A stretch of DNA of 64,000 nucleotides, from positions 3,408,001 to 3,472,000 of the forward strand of contig NZ_CP059903.1 in NCBI RefSeq assembly GCF_014127485.1, written 5' to 3'. Each line of letters begins with the position of its first letter. Position 1 is the first letter of the stretch. Made by a program: the position numbers and the translations under genes. Below, piece by piece: positions 17,756 through 25,885 of the stretch. The notes below the pieces were generated by a model. The model was not told where the DNA came from, searched no databases, and was given only the letters and a program-made list of their open reading frames with translations. This DNA is from Nocardioides dongkuii (GTDB taxonomy: Bacteria > Actinomycetota > Actinomycetes > Propionibacteriales > Nocardioidaceae).

Positions 17756-19468
17756 GTGCGCTCCTTCCCCCTCGACCATCCCGGCACCGCCGACCACCGC
17801 TCACCGGGGCGCTTCCTCTGGTGGCTGGCCAAGGGCCAGTGGCACACCCTGACGATCGGGGCGCTCTTCGGCGTCGTGTGGATGTCGACCCAGGCGGTGA
17901 TGCCGGCCGTGATCGGCCGCGCGATCGACCAGGGGGTCGCCGACCGCGACCGCACCGCGCTGGTGCAGTACGCCGCGGTGATGCTCGTGCTCGGCCTCGT
18001 CCAGGCCGGCACCGGCATCATGCGGCACCGGTACGCCGTGACGAACTGGCTGACCGCGGCGTACCGCACCGTCCAGCTCGTCGGCCGCCACGCCGTGCAC
18101 CTCGGCGGCACCCTCCCCCGCAAGGTCTCCACCGGCGAGGTGGTCGCGATCGGCACCAGCGACCTCTCCCACCTCGGCCAGGTGATGGACGTGACCGCGC
18201 GGTTCGCCGGCGCGGTCGTCTCCTTCGTCGTCGTCGCGGTGATCCTGCTGCAGACCTCGACCACGCTCGGCCTCGTGGTGCTGCTCGGCGTCCCGCTGCT
18301 GATGCTGCTGGTCGGCCCGCTGCTGGCCCCGCTCCAGCGCCGCAGCGCCCGCCAGCGCGAGCTGATGGGGTCGCTGTCCAACACCGCCAGCGACATCGTC
18401 GGCGGGCTCCGGGTCCTGCGCGGGATCGGCGGCGAGCAGGTCTTCCACGACCGCTACGTCCGCGAGTCGCAGACCACCCGGCACGCCGGCGTCCGGGTCG
18501 CCAAGGTGCAGTCGCTGCTCGACGCCCTCCAGGTGCTGCTGCCCGGTGTCTTCGTGGTGATCGTCGTCTGGCTCGGCGCCCGGTACGCCGTCGACGGCCG
18601 GATCTCGGCCGGCGAGCTGGTCGCGTTCTACGGCTACTCGGCGTTCCTGATGATCCCGCTGCGCACCGCGACCGAGTACGCCAACAAGTTCGTCCGCGCC
18701 CGCGTCTCTGCGCGCCGGGTCTGCCACGTGCTCGCGCTGACCCCCGACCACACCGACCCGGCGACGCCCGTCGAGCCGCCGCCCCCCGGCGGCGAGCTGC
18801 ACGACGCCCGCACCGGCCTGCGGGTGCGCCCCGGCGGGCTGGTCGCCGTCGTCAGCGAGCGGCCCGACGAGGCGGCGGCGCTGGCCGACCGGCTCGGCAT
18901 GTGCGCCGCGGAGGTCGACGACCACGTCCGGCTCGGCGGCGTACCCCTCTCGGCGATGCGGCGCTCCGACGTACGCAGCCGGGTCGTCGTCTCCGACACC
19001 GGCGCGACGCTGTTCAGCGGCCGGCTCGCCGATCGGCTGGACGCCTCCGGCACCGGCGACGTGACCTCGGCGCTCGACACCGCCTCCGCCGACGACATCC
19101 TCGAGGCGCTGCCCGACGGCCTGGACACCGTGGTCGCCGAGCGCGGCCGCACCTTCTCCGGCGGGCAGCGGCAGCGGCTGGTCCTGGCCCGCGTGCTCAC
19201 CGCCGACCCGGAGGTGCTGGTGCTGGTCGAGCCGACGTCGGCCGTCGACGCCCACACAGAAGCGCGGATCGCCGCCCGGCTCCGCGCCCAGCGCGGCGGC
19301 CGCTCGACGGTCGTGGTCACCAGCAGCCCGCTGGTGCTCGACGCGGTCGACGAGGTCGCGTTCCTGCGTGACGGCGTCGTGGTGGCCACCGGCAGCCACG
19401 GCGAGCTGCTGGAGAGCTGCGTCGACTACCGCGCCGTGGTCACCCGCGAGACGGAGGTGCCGGTGTGA
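17756..19468 (+). CDS. ABC exporter half-transporter with degenerate nucleotide site (subunit 1)
   Basis: A 570-residue membrane domain/ATPase fusion with about six helices (residues 30-320) and a C-terminal ATPase domain. The signature FSGGQRQ (from residue 467) is intact, but the P-loop is lost: the stretch GLVAVVSERPDEA, where GxxGxGKS/T should be, lacks the Gly/Lys/Thr. Walker B reads VLVLVEPTSAVD with the Asp replaced, and the Q-loop (VVSDTG) and H-loop (VVTSSP) are also substituted. It is coupled to the next gene, which has the opposite pattern, so the two form a heterodimer with one working ATP site. The GTG start at 17756 fits the family; the substrate is unknown. Confidence 0.93.
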   Translation: MRSFPLDHPGTADHRSPGRFLWWLAKGQWHTLTIGALFGVVWMSTQAVMPAVIGRAIDQGVADRDRTALVQYAAVMLVLGLVQAGTGIMRHRYAVTNWLTAAYRTVQLVGRHAVHLGGTLPRKVSTGEVVAIGTSDLSHLGQVMDVTARFAGAVVSFVVVAVILLQTSTTLGLVVLLGVPLLMLLVGPLLAPLQRRSARQRELMGSLSNTASDIVGGLRVLRGIGGEQVFHDRYVRESQTTRHAGVRVAKVQSLLDALQVLLPGVFVVIVVWLGARYAVDGRISAGELVAFYGYSAFLMIPLRTATEYANKFVRARVSARRVCHVLALTPDHTDPATPVEPPPPGGELHDARTGLRVRPGGLVAVVSERPDEAAALADRLGMCAAEVDDHVRLGGVPLSAMRRSDVRSRVVVSDTGATLFSGRLADRLDASGTGDVTSALDTASADDILEALPDGLDTVVAERGRTFSGGQRQRLVLARVLTADPEVLVLVEPTSAVDAHTEARIAARLRAQRGGRSTVVVTSSPLVLDAVDEVAFLRDGVVVATGSHGELLESCVDYRAVVTRETEVPV

Positions 19469-21207
19469 GCACCGCCCTCCCGGTCGCCGACACCCGGTCG
19501 CTCCGTGCGTACGTCCGCCGGCTCGCCCGCCGCCACCCCCGGATGCTGTACGGCGCGGTCGCGCTGCACGTGAGCGCGGCCGTCGCCGGGCTCGCCGCGC
19601 CCCGCCTGATCGGCGAGCTGGTCGAGGCCGTCGAGACCGGCACCAGCCTGGGTCACGTCGACCGGGTGATGATGCTGCTCGCCGGCTTCGTGCTGCTGCA
19701 GACCGTGCTCACCCGCTACGCCCGCTACGTCAGCCAGGTCCTCGGCGAGGAGGTGCTCGCCGAGCTGCGCGAGGACTTCGTCGGCAACGCGCTCGCGCTG
19801 CCCGTCGGGGTCGTGGAGTCGGCCGGCTCCGGCGACCTGCTCACCCGCACCTCGCGCGACGTCGACCAGCTCGGCTGGTCGGTGCGCTGGGCGCTGCCGG
19901 AGTGGACGATCGCGGTCGTCACGGCGGTGATCACGTTCGTCGCGGCGATCAGCGTCGGCTGGTGGGTGGCGCTGCCGTGCCTCCTCGGCGTACCGCCCCT
20001 GGTCATCGGCCTGCGGTGGTACCTCGCCCGCGCCAAGGACGGCTACCTGCGCGAGAGCGCGTCGTACTCCCAGATCAACGCGACGCTCACCGAGACCGTC
20101 GAGGGCGCCCGCACCGTCGAGGCCCTCGGGCTCGAGGACGAGCGGGTGCGCGCGATCGACGACGACATCCACGAGTCCTTCCTCGCCGAGAAGTACACGC
20201 TGCGGTTGCGCACCGTGTTCTTCCCGAGCATGGAGCTGTCCTACCTGATCCCGACGGTCGGGACGCTGCTGCTCGGCGGCTATCTGTACGCCGAGGGGCG
20301 GGTCTCGCTGGGCGACGTCACCGCCGCGGTGCTCTACGTCCAGATGCTCATCGACCCGGTCGACCGGATCGTCTCGATCCTCGACGAGCTGCAGCTCGGC
20401 GCCGCGTCGCTGGCCCGGCTGCTCGGCGTCGCCGAGGTGCCCGACGACCGCCAGGTCAGCGGGGCCCGGCCGGACGGCGAGGCGATCGAGGCGCGCGACG
20501 TGCGGTTCTCCTACGTCGAGGGCCGCGACGTGCTGCACGGCATCGACCTGAAGGTCGGCGTGGGCGAGCGGATCGCGATGGTCGGGCCGTCCGGCGCCGG
20601 CAAGTCCACGCTCGGGCGGCTGCTCGCCGGCATCCACCCGCCACGGACCGGCGCGGTGACCGTCGGCGGGGTCGGGCTGGTCGAGCTGCCGCTCGACGAG
20701 CTGCGCGGCCACGTCGCACTGGTGACCCAGGAGCACCACGTCTTCGTGGGCACGATCCGCGAGAACCTCGTGCTCGCGCGCCCCGGCGCCACCGACGACG
20801 ACGTACGCGCGGCGCTGGACGCGGTCGACGCGCTCGCGTGGGTCGAGGCGCTGCCCGAGGGGCTCGACGAGCTGGTCGGGTCCGGCGGTCGTGCACTCTC
20901 GGCCGCGCAGGCGCAGCAGGTCGCGCTGGCCCGGCTGGTGCTGGCCGACCCGCACACGCTGGTGCTCGACGAGGCGACCTCGCTGATCGACCCGCGCGCC
21001 GCGCGCCACCTCGAGCGGTCGCTGGCCGCCGTGCTCGAGGGACGCACGGTGATCGCGATCGCGCACCGGCTGTTCTCCGCCCACGACGCCGACCGGGTCG
21101 CCGTCGTCGAGGACGGCCGGATCTCCGAGCTCGGCTCGCACGACGAGCTGGTCGCCGCCGGCGGGTCGTACGCCGCCCTCTGGGACAGCTGGAACGGCAA
21201 GCACTGA
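19465..21207 (+). CDS. ABC exporter half-transporter with intact P-loop (subunit 2)
   Basis: A 580-residue membrane domain/ATPase fusion overlapping the end of subunit 1 by GTGA. The Walker A motif GPSGAGKST (residues 374-382), Q-loop (VTQEHH), Walker B (TLVLDEATSLID) and H-loop (IAHRLF) are all present. The signature is changed to LSAAQ (residues 478-482) from LSGGQ. Combined with subunit 1, the functional ATP site is this P-loop plus FSGGQ of the partner, and the second site is dead on both sides. Such asymmetric pairs resemble multidrug or lipid exporters (TM287/288, BmrCD). The coding end forms the left arm of the terminator hairpin. Confidence 0.95.
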   Translation: MSTALPVADTRSLRAYVRRLARRHPRMLYGAVALHVSAAVAGLAAPRLIGELVEAVETGTSLGHVDRVMMLLAGFVLLQTVLTRYARYVSQVLGEEVLAELREDFVGNALALPVGVVESAGSGDLLTRTSRDVDQLGWSVRWALPEWTIAVVTAVITFVAAISVGWWVALPCLLGVPPLVIGLRWYLARAKDGYLRESASYSQINATLTETVEGARTVEALGLEDERVRAIDDDIHESFLAEKYTLRLRTVFFPSMELSYLIPTVGTLLLGGYLYAEGRVSLGDVTAAVLYVQMLIDPVDRIVSILDELQLGAASLARLLGVAEVPDDRQVSGARPDGEAIEARDVRFSYVEGRDVLHGIDLKVGVGERIAMVGPSGAGKSTLGRLLAGIHPPRTGAVTVGGVGLVELPLDELRGHVALVTQEHHVFVGTIRENLVLARPGATDDDVRAALDAVDALAWVEALPEGLDELVGSGGRALSAAQAQQVALARLVLADPHTLVLDEATSLIDPRAARHLERSLAAVLEGRTVIAIAHRLFSAHDADRVAVVEDGRISELGSHDELVAAGGSYAALWDSWNGKH

Positions 21208-21223
21208 GGCTTGCCGTTCCAGC
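21188..21223. terminator. Bidirectional hairpin between ABC exporter and F420 reductase
   Basis: A perfect 15-bp stem (21188-21202 and 21209-21223) with a 6-base loop ACTGAG that contains the stop codon of the exporter gene. It lies between convergent genes, so it can serve both strands. Confidence 0.85.
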
Positions 21224-21235
21224 GGTCAGTGCCCG

Positions 21236-21919
21236 TCAGGCGTCGGCGTGCTCCAGGCCGGAGATGCGCAGGCCGGAGTGCACCTTGTACTTGCGGTTGA
21301 TCGAGATCAGCACGGCGGTGAACGGCTCGAGCTGGCGGGCCAGCCGCAGCTTGCCGGCGTCGATGCCGCGGCGGCTGGTGACGGCCTGCGCGAGCTCCAT
21401 CGCCACCTCCTTGGCCTCGACCACGTCGCCGACGACGAGCACGTCCTCGTCGAGGTAGTCGTCCTCGCCCCACAGCAGCACCGCGGAGACGTTGTGGAAG
21501 GCGCCGACGACGGTCGCGCCGGGGGCCAGCCGCTGGGCGGACTCGGCCGCGGAGCCCTCGCCGGCGTCGACGACGCGGCCGTGCGCGCCGCGCTTGTCGA
21601 AGGCGAGCGGGTTCACGCAGGAGATGACGATCTTGTCCTCCAGCGGCAGCGAGGCGACCAGCTCGTCGTGGCCGTCGTACGGCACGGCGAGGACGACGAC
21701 GTCCGCGGCGTGCACGGCGTCCTCGTTGGCCGCGCCCGCGACCTCGCCGGCGCCCTCGACGCCGCCGAGCCGCTCGACGACCTCCTGGGCGACCGTCTGG
21801 GCCTTCTCCGCCGCACGCGAGCCGAGGATCACCGAGTGGCCGTGCTTGGCGAAGCGGTAGCCCAGGCCCTTGCCCTGCGGCCCGGTGCCGCCGATCACGG
21901 CGATGCGGTAGGTCGTCAA
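21236..21919 (-). CDS. NADPH-dependent F420 reductase
   Basis: A 227-residue homologue of F420H2:NADP oxidoreductase (Fno/NpdG), which moves hydride between NADPH and coenzyme F420. The NADP-binding Rossmann motif VIGGTGPQGKGLGYRFA is near the N-terminus, followed by ILGSR (contact to the 2'-phosphate), VVVLAVPY and AFHNVSA. I choose the TTG at 21919 because AGGGAG lies 5 bases upstream and the preceding codons are unlike the family; no ATG fits. It is divergent from an F420-dependent oxidoreductase with 114 bases between starts, so the two likely share F420 metabolism. Confidence 0.9.
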   Translation of the reverse strand: MTTYRIAVIGGTGPQGKGLGYRFAKHGHSVILGSRAAEKAQTVAQEVVERLGGVEGAGEVAGAANEDAVHAADVVVLAVPYDGHDELVASLPLEDKIVISCVNPLAFDKRGAHGRVVDAGEGSAAESAQRLAPGATVVGAFHNVSAVLLWGEDDYLDEDVLVVGDVVEAKEVAMELAQAVTSRRGIDAGKLRLARQLEPFTAVLISINRKYKVHSGLRISGLEHADA

Positions 21920-22010
21920 CGTTGCTCCCTGTCGATGTGTGCTGCTGCTGAGGTCGGATCGAGGATGGCACACGCTCCCGCGGCCCGCGCCGACGGCCGA
22001 ACGGCGGTCA

Positions 22011-22027
22011 TTACCCCTTGGTAACCT
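22011..22027 (+). promoter_or_regulatory. Palindrome and -10 box before the F420 oxidoreductase
   Basis: TTACC-CCTT-GGTAA (22011-22024) overlaps TAACCT (22022-22027), a good -10 hexamer. The ATG at 22034 is 7 bases further, so transcription may start at or next to the start codon (leaderless). The palindrome could be a repressor site for the divergent pair. No regulator is encoded next to it. Confidence 0.4.
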
Positions 22028-22033
22028 CGCGCC

Positions 22034-23071
22034 ATGAAGCTCTCGACCCCCCTGATGTACGCCGGCAACCCCCGCGAGTCCGCCGACCAGGTCGCCGCGC
22101 TGGAGAAGGCCGGGCTGGACACCGTCTGGGTGGCCGAGGCCTACGGCTTCGACTCCCCCACGCTGATGGGCTACCTCGCCGCCAAGACCGAGACCGTCGA
22201 GATCGCGGCCGGCATCCTCAACGTCTTCTCCCGCACCCCGGGCGCGCTGCTGCAGACCGCGGCCGGGCTCGACAACGTCTCCGGCGGCCGCGCGGTCATC
22301 GGCCTCGGCGCCTCCGGCCCGCAGGTGATCGAGGGCTTCCACGGCATGCCGTACGAGCGCCCGCTGGGCCGCACCCGCGAGGTCGTCGACATCCTCCGCC
22401 AGGGCCTGCGCCGCGAGACCCTCGTGCACGAGGGCCGCAACTTCACCCTGCCGCTCCCGGCCGACCAGGGCCTCGGCCTCGGCAAGCCGCTGAAGCTGCT
22501 CACCAAGCCCGAGCGCGCGGACGTCCCGATCTGGATCGCCTCGCTCGGCGACAAGAACGTCGAGATGACCGCCGAGATCGCCGACGGCTGGCTGCCGCAC
22601 CTGTTCTACCCGGAGAAGGCCAACGACGTCTGGGGCGACGCGCTCGCCCGCGGCGCCGCCAAGCGCTCGGCCGACCTCGGCCCGCTGCAGATCAGCGCCG
22701 GCGGCATGGTCGCGATCGGCGAGGGCGCCGAGACCAAGGCGATGCTCGACTTCGCGCGGCCGGTCTACGCGCTCTACGTCGGCGGCATGGGCGCGCGCGG
22801 CAAGAACTTCTACTTCGACGTCGCCTGCCAGTACGGCTACGAGAAGGAGGCCCGGGAGATCCAGGACCTCTACCTCGGCGGCAACAAGCGCGACGCCGAG
22901 GCCAAGGTGCCGATGGAGTGGCTGGAGGCCGGCAACCTCGTCGGCCCCAAGTCGTACGTCGAGGAGCGGATCGCCGCGTTCCGCGAGGCCGGCGTCACCA
23001 ACCTCTCGCTGGTGCCCGCCTCCGAGGACCCCGCGGCCACCATCGCCCAGGTCAAGGAGATGGTGTCCTGA
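22034..23071 (+). CDS. LLM class F420-dependent oxidoreductase
   Basis: A 345-residue member of the luciferase-like monooxygenase superfamily that uses reduced coenzyme F420. The N-terminal VAALEKAGLDTVWVAEAYG, the AAGILNVFSRTPGALLQTA region and the VIGLGASGPQVIEGFHG segment are typical of the F420 branch (Mer/Fgd-like). The substrate is not predictable. It is divergent from the F420:NADPH reductase gene, which would supply F420H2. The downstream arr gene overlaps its stop codon, so the two may be translationally coupled. Confidence 0.93.
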   Translation: MKLSTPLMYAGNPRESADQVAALEKAGLDTVWVAEAYGFDSPTLMGYLAAKTETVEIAAGILNVFSRTPGALLQTAAGLDNVSGGRAVIGLGASGPQVIEGFHGMPYERPLGRTREVVDILRQGLRRETLVHEGRNFTLPLPADQGLGLGKPLKLLTKPERADVPIWIASLGDKNVEMTAEIADGWLPHLFYPEKANDVWGDALARGAAKRSADLGPLQISAGGMVAIGEGAETKAMLDFARPVYALYVGGMGARGKNFYFDVACQYGYEKEAREIQDLYLGGNKRDAEAKVPMEWLEAGNLVGPKSYVEERIAAFREAGVTNLSLVPASEDPAATIAQVKEMVS

Positions 23072-23496
23072 GCCAGCAGCCCGAGAACGCCGAGGGGCCC
23101 TTCTTCCACGGGACGAGGGCCGTGCTCGCGCCCGGCGACGAGCTGGTGCCCGGGCACGGCTCCAACTTCCAGGAGGGCCGGGTGCTGCGGCACGTCTACT
23201 TCACCTCCCTGCTGGAGACCGCCGCCTGGGGCGCCGAGCTGGCGACGGCGCTGGCCGGGATCGAGGGGCGGGGACACATCTACGTCGTCGAGCCGACGGG
23301 GCCCTTCGAGGACGACCCGAACGTCACCGACAAGAAGTTCCCCGGCAACCCCACCCGCTCCTACCGCACCCGCGACCCGCTGCGCGTCGTCGGCGAGGTC
23401 GAGGACTGGGAGGGCCACTCCCCCGAGGTGCTGCAGACGATGCTCGACAACCTCGCGCGGCTGCGGGAGCAGGGGCTCGACGTCATCGAGGACTGA
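23068..23496 (+). CDS. arr: NAD+:rifampin ADP-ribosyltransferase
   Basis: About 142 residues. The enzyme ADP-ribosylates the C23 hydroxyl of rifamycins, giving resistance. Family hallmarks are the FFHGTRA motif (His14), GSNFQEGR, HVYFT (Tyr44), IYVVEPTGPFEDDPNVTDKK and FPGNPTRSYRTRDPLRVVG. The start is unusual: no ATG, GTG or TTG lies in frame between the end of the preceding gene and the catalytic histidine. The best candidate is CTG at 23068, 8 bases after AAGGAG and overlapping the preceding stop (CTGA). Whether rifampin is the natural substrate is not known from sequence. Confidence 0.92.
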   Translation: MSQQPENAEGPFFHGTRAVLAPGDELVPGHGSNFQEGRVLRHVYFTSLLETAAWGAELATALAGIEGRGHIYVVEPTGPFEDDPNVTDKKFPGNPTRSYRTRDPLRVVGEVEDWEGHSPEVLQTMLDNLARLREQGLDVIED

Positions 23497-23525
23497 TCGC
23501 CGTCGGCCGGGCTATCGTCGCGAGC

Positions 23526-23726
23526 ATGTACGAGTACAAGTGTGTGGAGATGCGATCGAAGATCTTCGGTGGCGCATTGTCCGGCGACAAGCTTGAGAAG
23601 GTGCTCAACGAGCACGCGGCTCAGGGTTGGCAGTTCAAGACGATGTCCGCGGTGGACGTCAAGGGGCGGATCGGACCAGGCGGGACCGACGGCCTGCTCC
23701 TGACCTTCGAGCGCGAGAAGAAGTAG
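23526..23726 (+). CDS. DUF4177 domain protein
   Basis: A 66-residue protein covering almost the whole of a DUF4177 domain: YEYKCVEMR strand, then KLEKVLNEHAAQGWQFKTM, the conserved 'LN..A..GW' pattern, then a final strand GLLLTFEREKK. The domain is common in bacteria and its function is unknown. It is 29 bases downstream of arr and 52 bases upstream of the DUF72 gene, all on the same strand. GC and codon use are a little lower than in the neighbours. Confidence 0.88.
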   Translation: MYEYKCVEMRSKIFGGALSGDKLEKVLNEHAAQGWQFKTMSAVDVKGRIGPGGTDGLLLTFEREKK

Positions 23727-23778
23727 CGCCCGGCCCCCTCCCGGAGACGCGGCTTGCCCCACCTGGCACGGTGAGTAC

Positions 23779-24492
23779 GTGGCGGTGCGCGTAGGGCTGT
23801 GTGGGTGGACGATCTCGCAGGCGTCGTACGTGCGTCGCTTCCCGCTCGTCGAGGTGCAGCACACGTTCTATGAGCCACCGGCGGACGCCCTGCTGGCGCG
23901 CTGGCGGACGCAGGTGCCCTCCGACTTCGAGTTCACGATCAAGGCGTGGCAGGTCGTCACCCACGAGTCCAACAGCCCCACCTACCGGCGCCTCAAGCAG
24001 CCCCTCCCGGAGAGCGCCAAGGGACAGGTCGGGGCGTTCCGCACCACGCCTCCCGTCCTGGCCGGGTGGCAGCGCACCCTCGAGTGCGCTCGCGTCCTGC
24101 AGGCCACCGCCGTGCTGCTGCAGTGCCCGAAGAGCTTTCGCCCGACGACCGAGAACGTCGCCCGGCTGCGCTCCTTCCTGTCGCAGGTGGAGCGGCCGAC
24201 CGGGCGGCTGCTGTGGGAGCCCCGCGGGGAGTGGCCCACGCAGCTGCTCACCGAGCTCTGTGCCGAGCTGGACCTCGTCCACGTGGTCGACCCGATGCAG
24301 ACCGAGACGGTGACGCCGGAGCAGACCTACTACCGCCTGCACGGCACCACGGGCTCGCGGCACGTCCACACCGATGACGAGCTGCGCCGGCTTCGGGACC
24401 TGGTCGACGGCCGCCCGTCCCCGTACGTCATGTTCAACAACCTGCCGCGCACCGGCGACGCAGACCGGTTCCGCGCCCTGCTCGCCGGCTGA
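23779..24492 (+). CDS. DUF72 (YecE-like) protein
   Basis: A 237-residue protein starting at GTG 23779. The N-terminal VRVGLCGWTIS strand, FPLVEVQHTFYEPP, SDFEFTIKAWQVVTHE, LLWEPRGEW and YYRLHG elements are those of the DUF72 TIM-barrel family, distantly like endonuclease IV. The biochemical role is not established; a sugar or nucleic-acid substrate has been suggested for the fold only. The length is normal. It converges on the CGNR regulator with a gap of 22 bases. Confidence 0.88.
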   Translation: MAVRVGLCGWTISQASYVRRFPLVEVQHTFYEPPADALLARWRTQVPSDFEFTIKAWQVVTHESNSPTYRRLKQPLPESAKGQVGAFRTTPPVLAGWQRTLECARVLQATAVLLQCPKSFRPTTENVARLRSFLSQVERPTGRLLWEPRGEWPTQLLTELCAELDLVHVVDPMQTETVTPEQTYYRLHGTTGSRHVHTDDELRRLRDLVDGRPSPYVMFNNLPRTGDADRFRALLAG

Positions 24493-24514
24493 GCGGCCTG
24501 CCGGCACCGGATCC

Positions 24515-25096
24515 TCAGCGAGCGGCGCTCCGGTCGGCGCGACGCCGCGCACGGTAGGCGCGCGTCTTGAGCTTGTTGCCGCAGCCGTACTCGCAGTAGT
24601 GACGGGAGCGGTTCTTCGACTGGTCGTAGTACGCCCACTCGCACTCGTCGAAGGCGCAGATCTTGAGCCGCCACCAGTACCCCTCCGCGCGGGCCTCGTG
24701 GGCGGCCAGCCCGATGCGGGCCAGTGCGCCGGCGACGCCGTCCTCGGTCGGAGCGGCGACCACGCCGCCACCGTCCCACCGCAGGCGGATGGGGAGCGCG
24801 CCAAGCGCGTCGTCGAGCATGGGGAGCGGCGCCTGCTCGGCCGCGTGGTTGAGCTCGAGGGCGTCGCGCAGGCCCTGTCGCAGCCGCACGGATGCCTGAC
24901 GCTCGGCCTCGTCGGCCTCCGAGCCCTCGTCGAGCACCCCGTGGCCGACCAGGAAGCCCGTCAAACCCGCGGCGGTGTCCAGCTCGTCGGTCCCGAGCTC
25001 GCGGTCGAGGGTGTTGACGAAGTCGCGCAGCAGTGCGGCCGCCAGGGGGATCCGGTCCTCCAGCGCACCGTCGTCCGGCACCCGCTCGCGCGTCAC
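24515..25096 (-). CDS. CGNR zinc-finger / ABATE domain regulator
   Basis: The start is set at GTG 25096, giving 193 residues; the frame is open further upstream but unconserved. The N-terminal half is an ABATE-type helical domain (RDFVNTLDRELGTDEL at about residues 24-39). The C-terminal half is the CGNR zinc finger: KICAFDECEWAYYDQSKNR, then HYCEYGCGNKLKTRAYRARR, with four Cys. CGNR proteins are probable stress-linked transcription regulators. It is divergent from the 45-codon ORF and DUF4188 gene across an 80-base region containing dyad symmetry, so it may control them. Confident in family, unsure of targets. Confidence 0.88.
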   Translation of the reverse strand: MTRERVPDDGALEDRIPLAAALLRDFVNTLDRELGTDELDTAAGLTGFLVGHGVLDEGSEADEAERQASVRLRQGLRDALELNHAAEQAPLPMLDDALGALPIRLRWDGGGVVAAPTEDGVAGALARIGLAAHEARAEGYWWRLKICAFDECEWAYYDQSKNRSRHYCEYGCGNKLKTRAYRARRRADRSAAR

Positions 25097-25097
25097 G

Positions 25098-25162
25098 ACA
25101 CCAGTGTAGTCAATTTGGTGGTTGCACCCACCTGAACACCGGCGTAGCTTGTTGACTGGTGT
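25098..25162. promoter_or_regulatory. Divergent control region of CGNR and DUF4188 genes
   Basis: ACACCAGT (25098-25105) and its reverse complement ACTGGTGT (25155-25162) flank the region, and GGTGGTTGCACCCACC is a second near-palindrome in its centre (about 25117-25132). These could be sites for the CGNR regulator or another repressor. No experimental motif is known to me. Confidence 0.35.
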
Positions 25163-25176
25163 TGAGGAGGTTGACC

Positions 25177-25314
25177 ATGGGTCACCACTACGGATACGTG
25201 AGCGAGAAGCTGATCGACGGCCCGCTGCTCCCACGGCGGCGCCAGCAGCGCAGGGCGGCCCCCCGGTCCACGGCCAGCCGCGGTGAGCGCTCGAGGAGGC
25301 GCGCACGGTCATGA
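25177..25314 (+). CDS. 45-residue basic leader ORF before DUF4188
   Basis: An ATG at 25177 preceded by GAGGAGG at the ideal distance opens a 45-codon frame. It begins MGHHYGYVSEKLIDGPLLPR and continues with a tail very rich in Arg (about 13 Arg in the last 26 residues). Its TGA overlaps the next ATG (ATGA), so translation is coupled to the DUF4188 gene. I recognise no family. It may be a genuine small protein or just a translated leader that controls initiation of the following gene. The strong ribosome site argues that it is translated. Confidence 0.6.
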   Translation: MGHHYGYVSEKLIDGPLLPRRRQQRRAAPRSTASRGERSRRRARS

Positions 25315-25823
25315 CAGACATCCTGAAGGGCCGCTTCACGGCGGACGCCGGATCGCTCGGGGACGACGTGGTCGTCTTCCTCATCGGGATGAGGATCAAC
25401 AAGCCCTGGAAGGTCGGCGCCTGGTGGCCGGTCTTCACCGCGATGCCGAAGATGCTCCGCTACCTGGCCGAGCACCCCGACAAGGGCCTGCTCGGCTACC
25501 AGCAGGCTCTCCTCCCGTCGCCGCTCGTCATCCAGTACTGGCGCTCCTTCGACGACCTGGCCCGCTTCGCGCGGGATCGCGAGGACCCCCACCTCGAGGC
25601 CTGGCGGCGGTTCAACAAGCGCGTCGGGGACTCCGGCGACGTCGGGGTCTGGCACGAGACCTTCCGCGTCCGGACCGCGGACATCGAGACCCTCTACGGC
25701 AACATGCCGCCGTACGGGCTGGCCGCGGCCAGCGCCGTGGTCCCCGTCGGCCGGGGACGCGAATCGGCTGCTGCTCGGATCGGCGCCACCGACACCGACG
25801 AGCCCGCGCTCCCGCCGTACTGA
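25311..25823 (+). CDS. DUF4188 domain protein
   Basis: A 170-residue protein with the DUF4188 pattern: VVVFLIGMRINKPWKVGAWW, then FTAMPKMLRYLAEHPDKGLLG, YWRSFDDLARFARDREDPHL and VGVWHETFRVRTADIETLYG. The fold resembles dimeric alpha-beta-barrel monooxygenase-like proteins, and relatives are annotated as aldoxime-dehydratase or monooxygenase related. A haem-dependent role is possible but not shown. It is translationally coupled to the 45-codon ORF and divergent from the CGNR regulator. The last about 30 residues are a variable tail. Confidence 0.85.
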   Translation: MTDILKGRFTADAGSLGDDVVVFLIGMRINKPWKVGAWWPVFTAMPKMLRYLAEHPDKGLLGYQQALLPSPLVIQYWRSFDDLARFARDREDPHLEAWRRFNKRVGDSGDVGVWHETFRVRTADIETLYGNMPPYGLAAASAVVPVGRGRESAAARIGATDTDEPALPPY

Positions 25824-25885
25824 CGAGACGCACCGGCCCGCCGGACCCGCGTCCGGACCGCCGCGGACTTTGCCAGGATGTGCGG

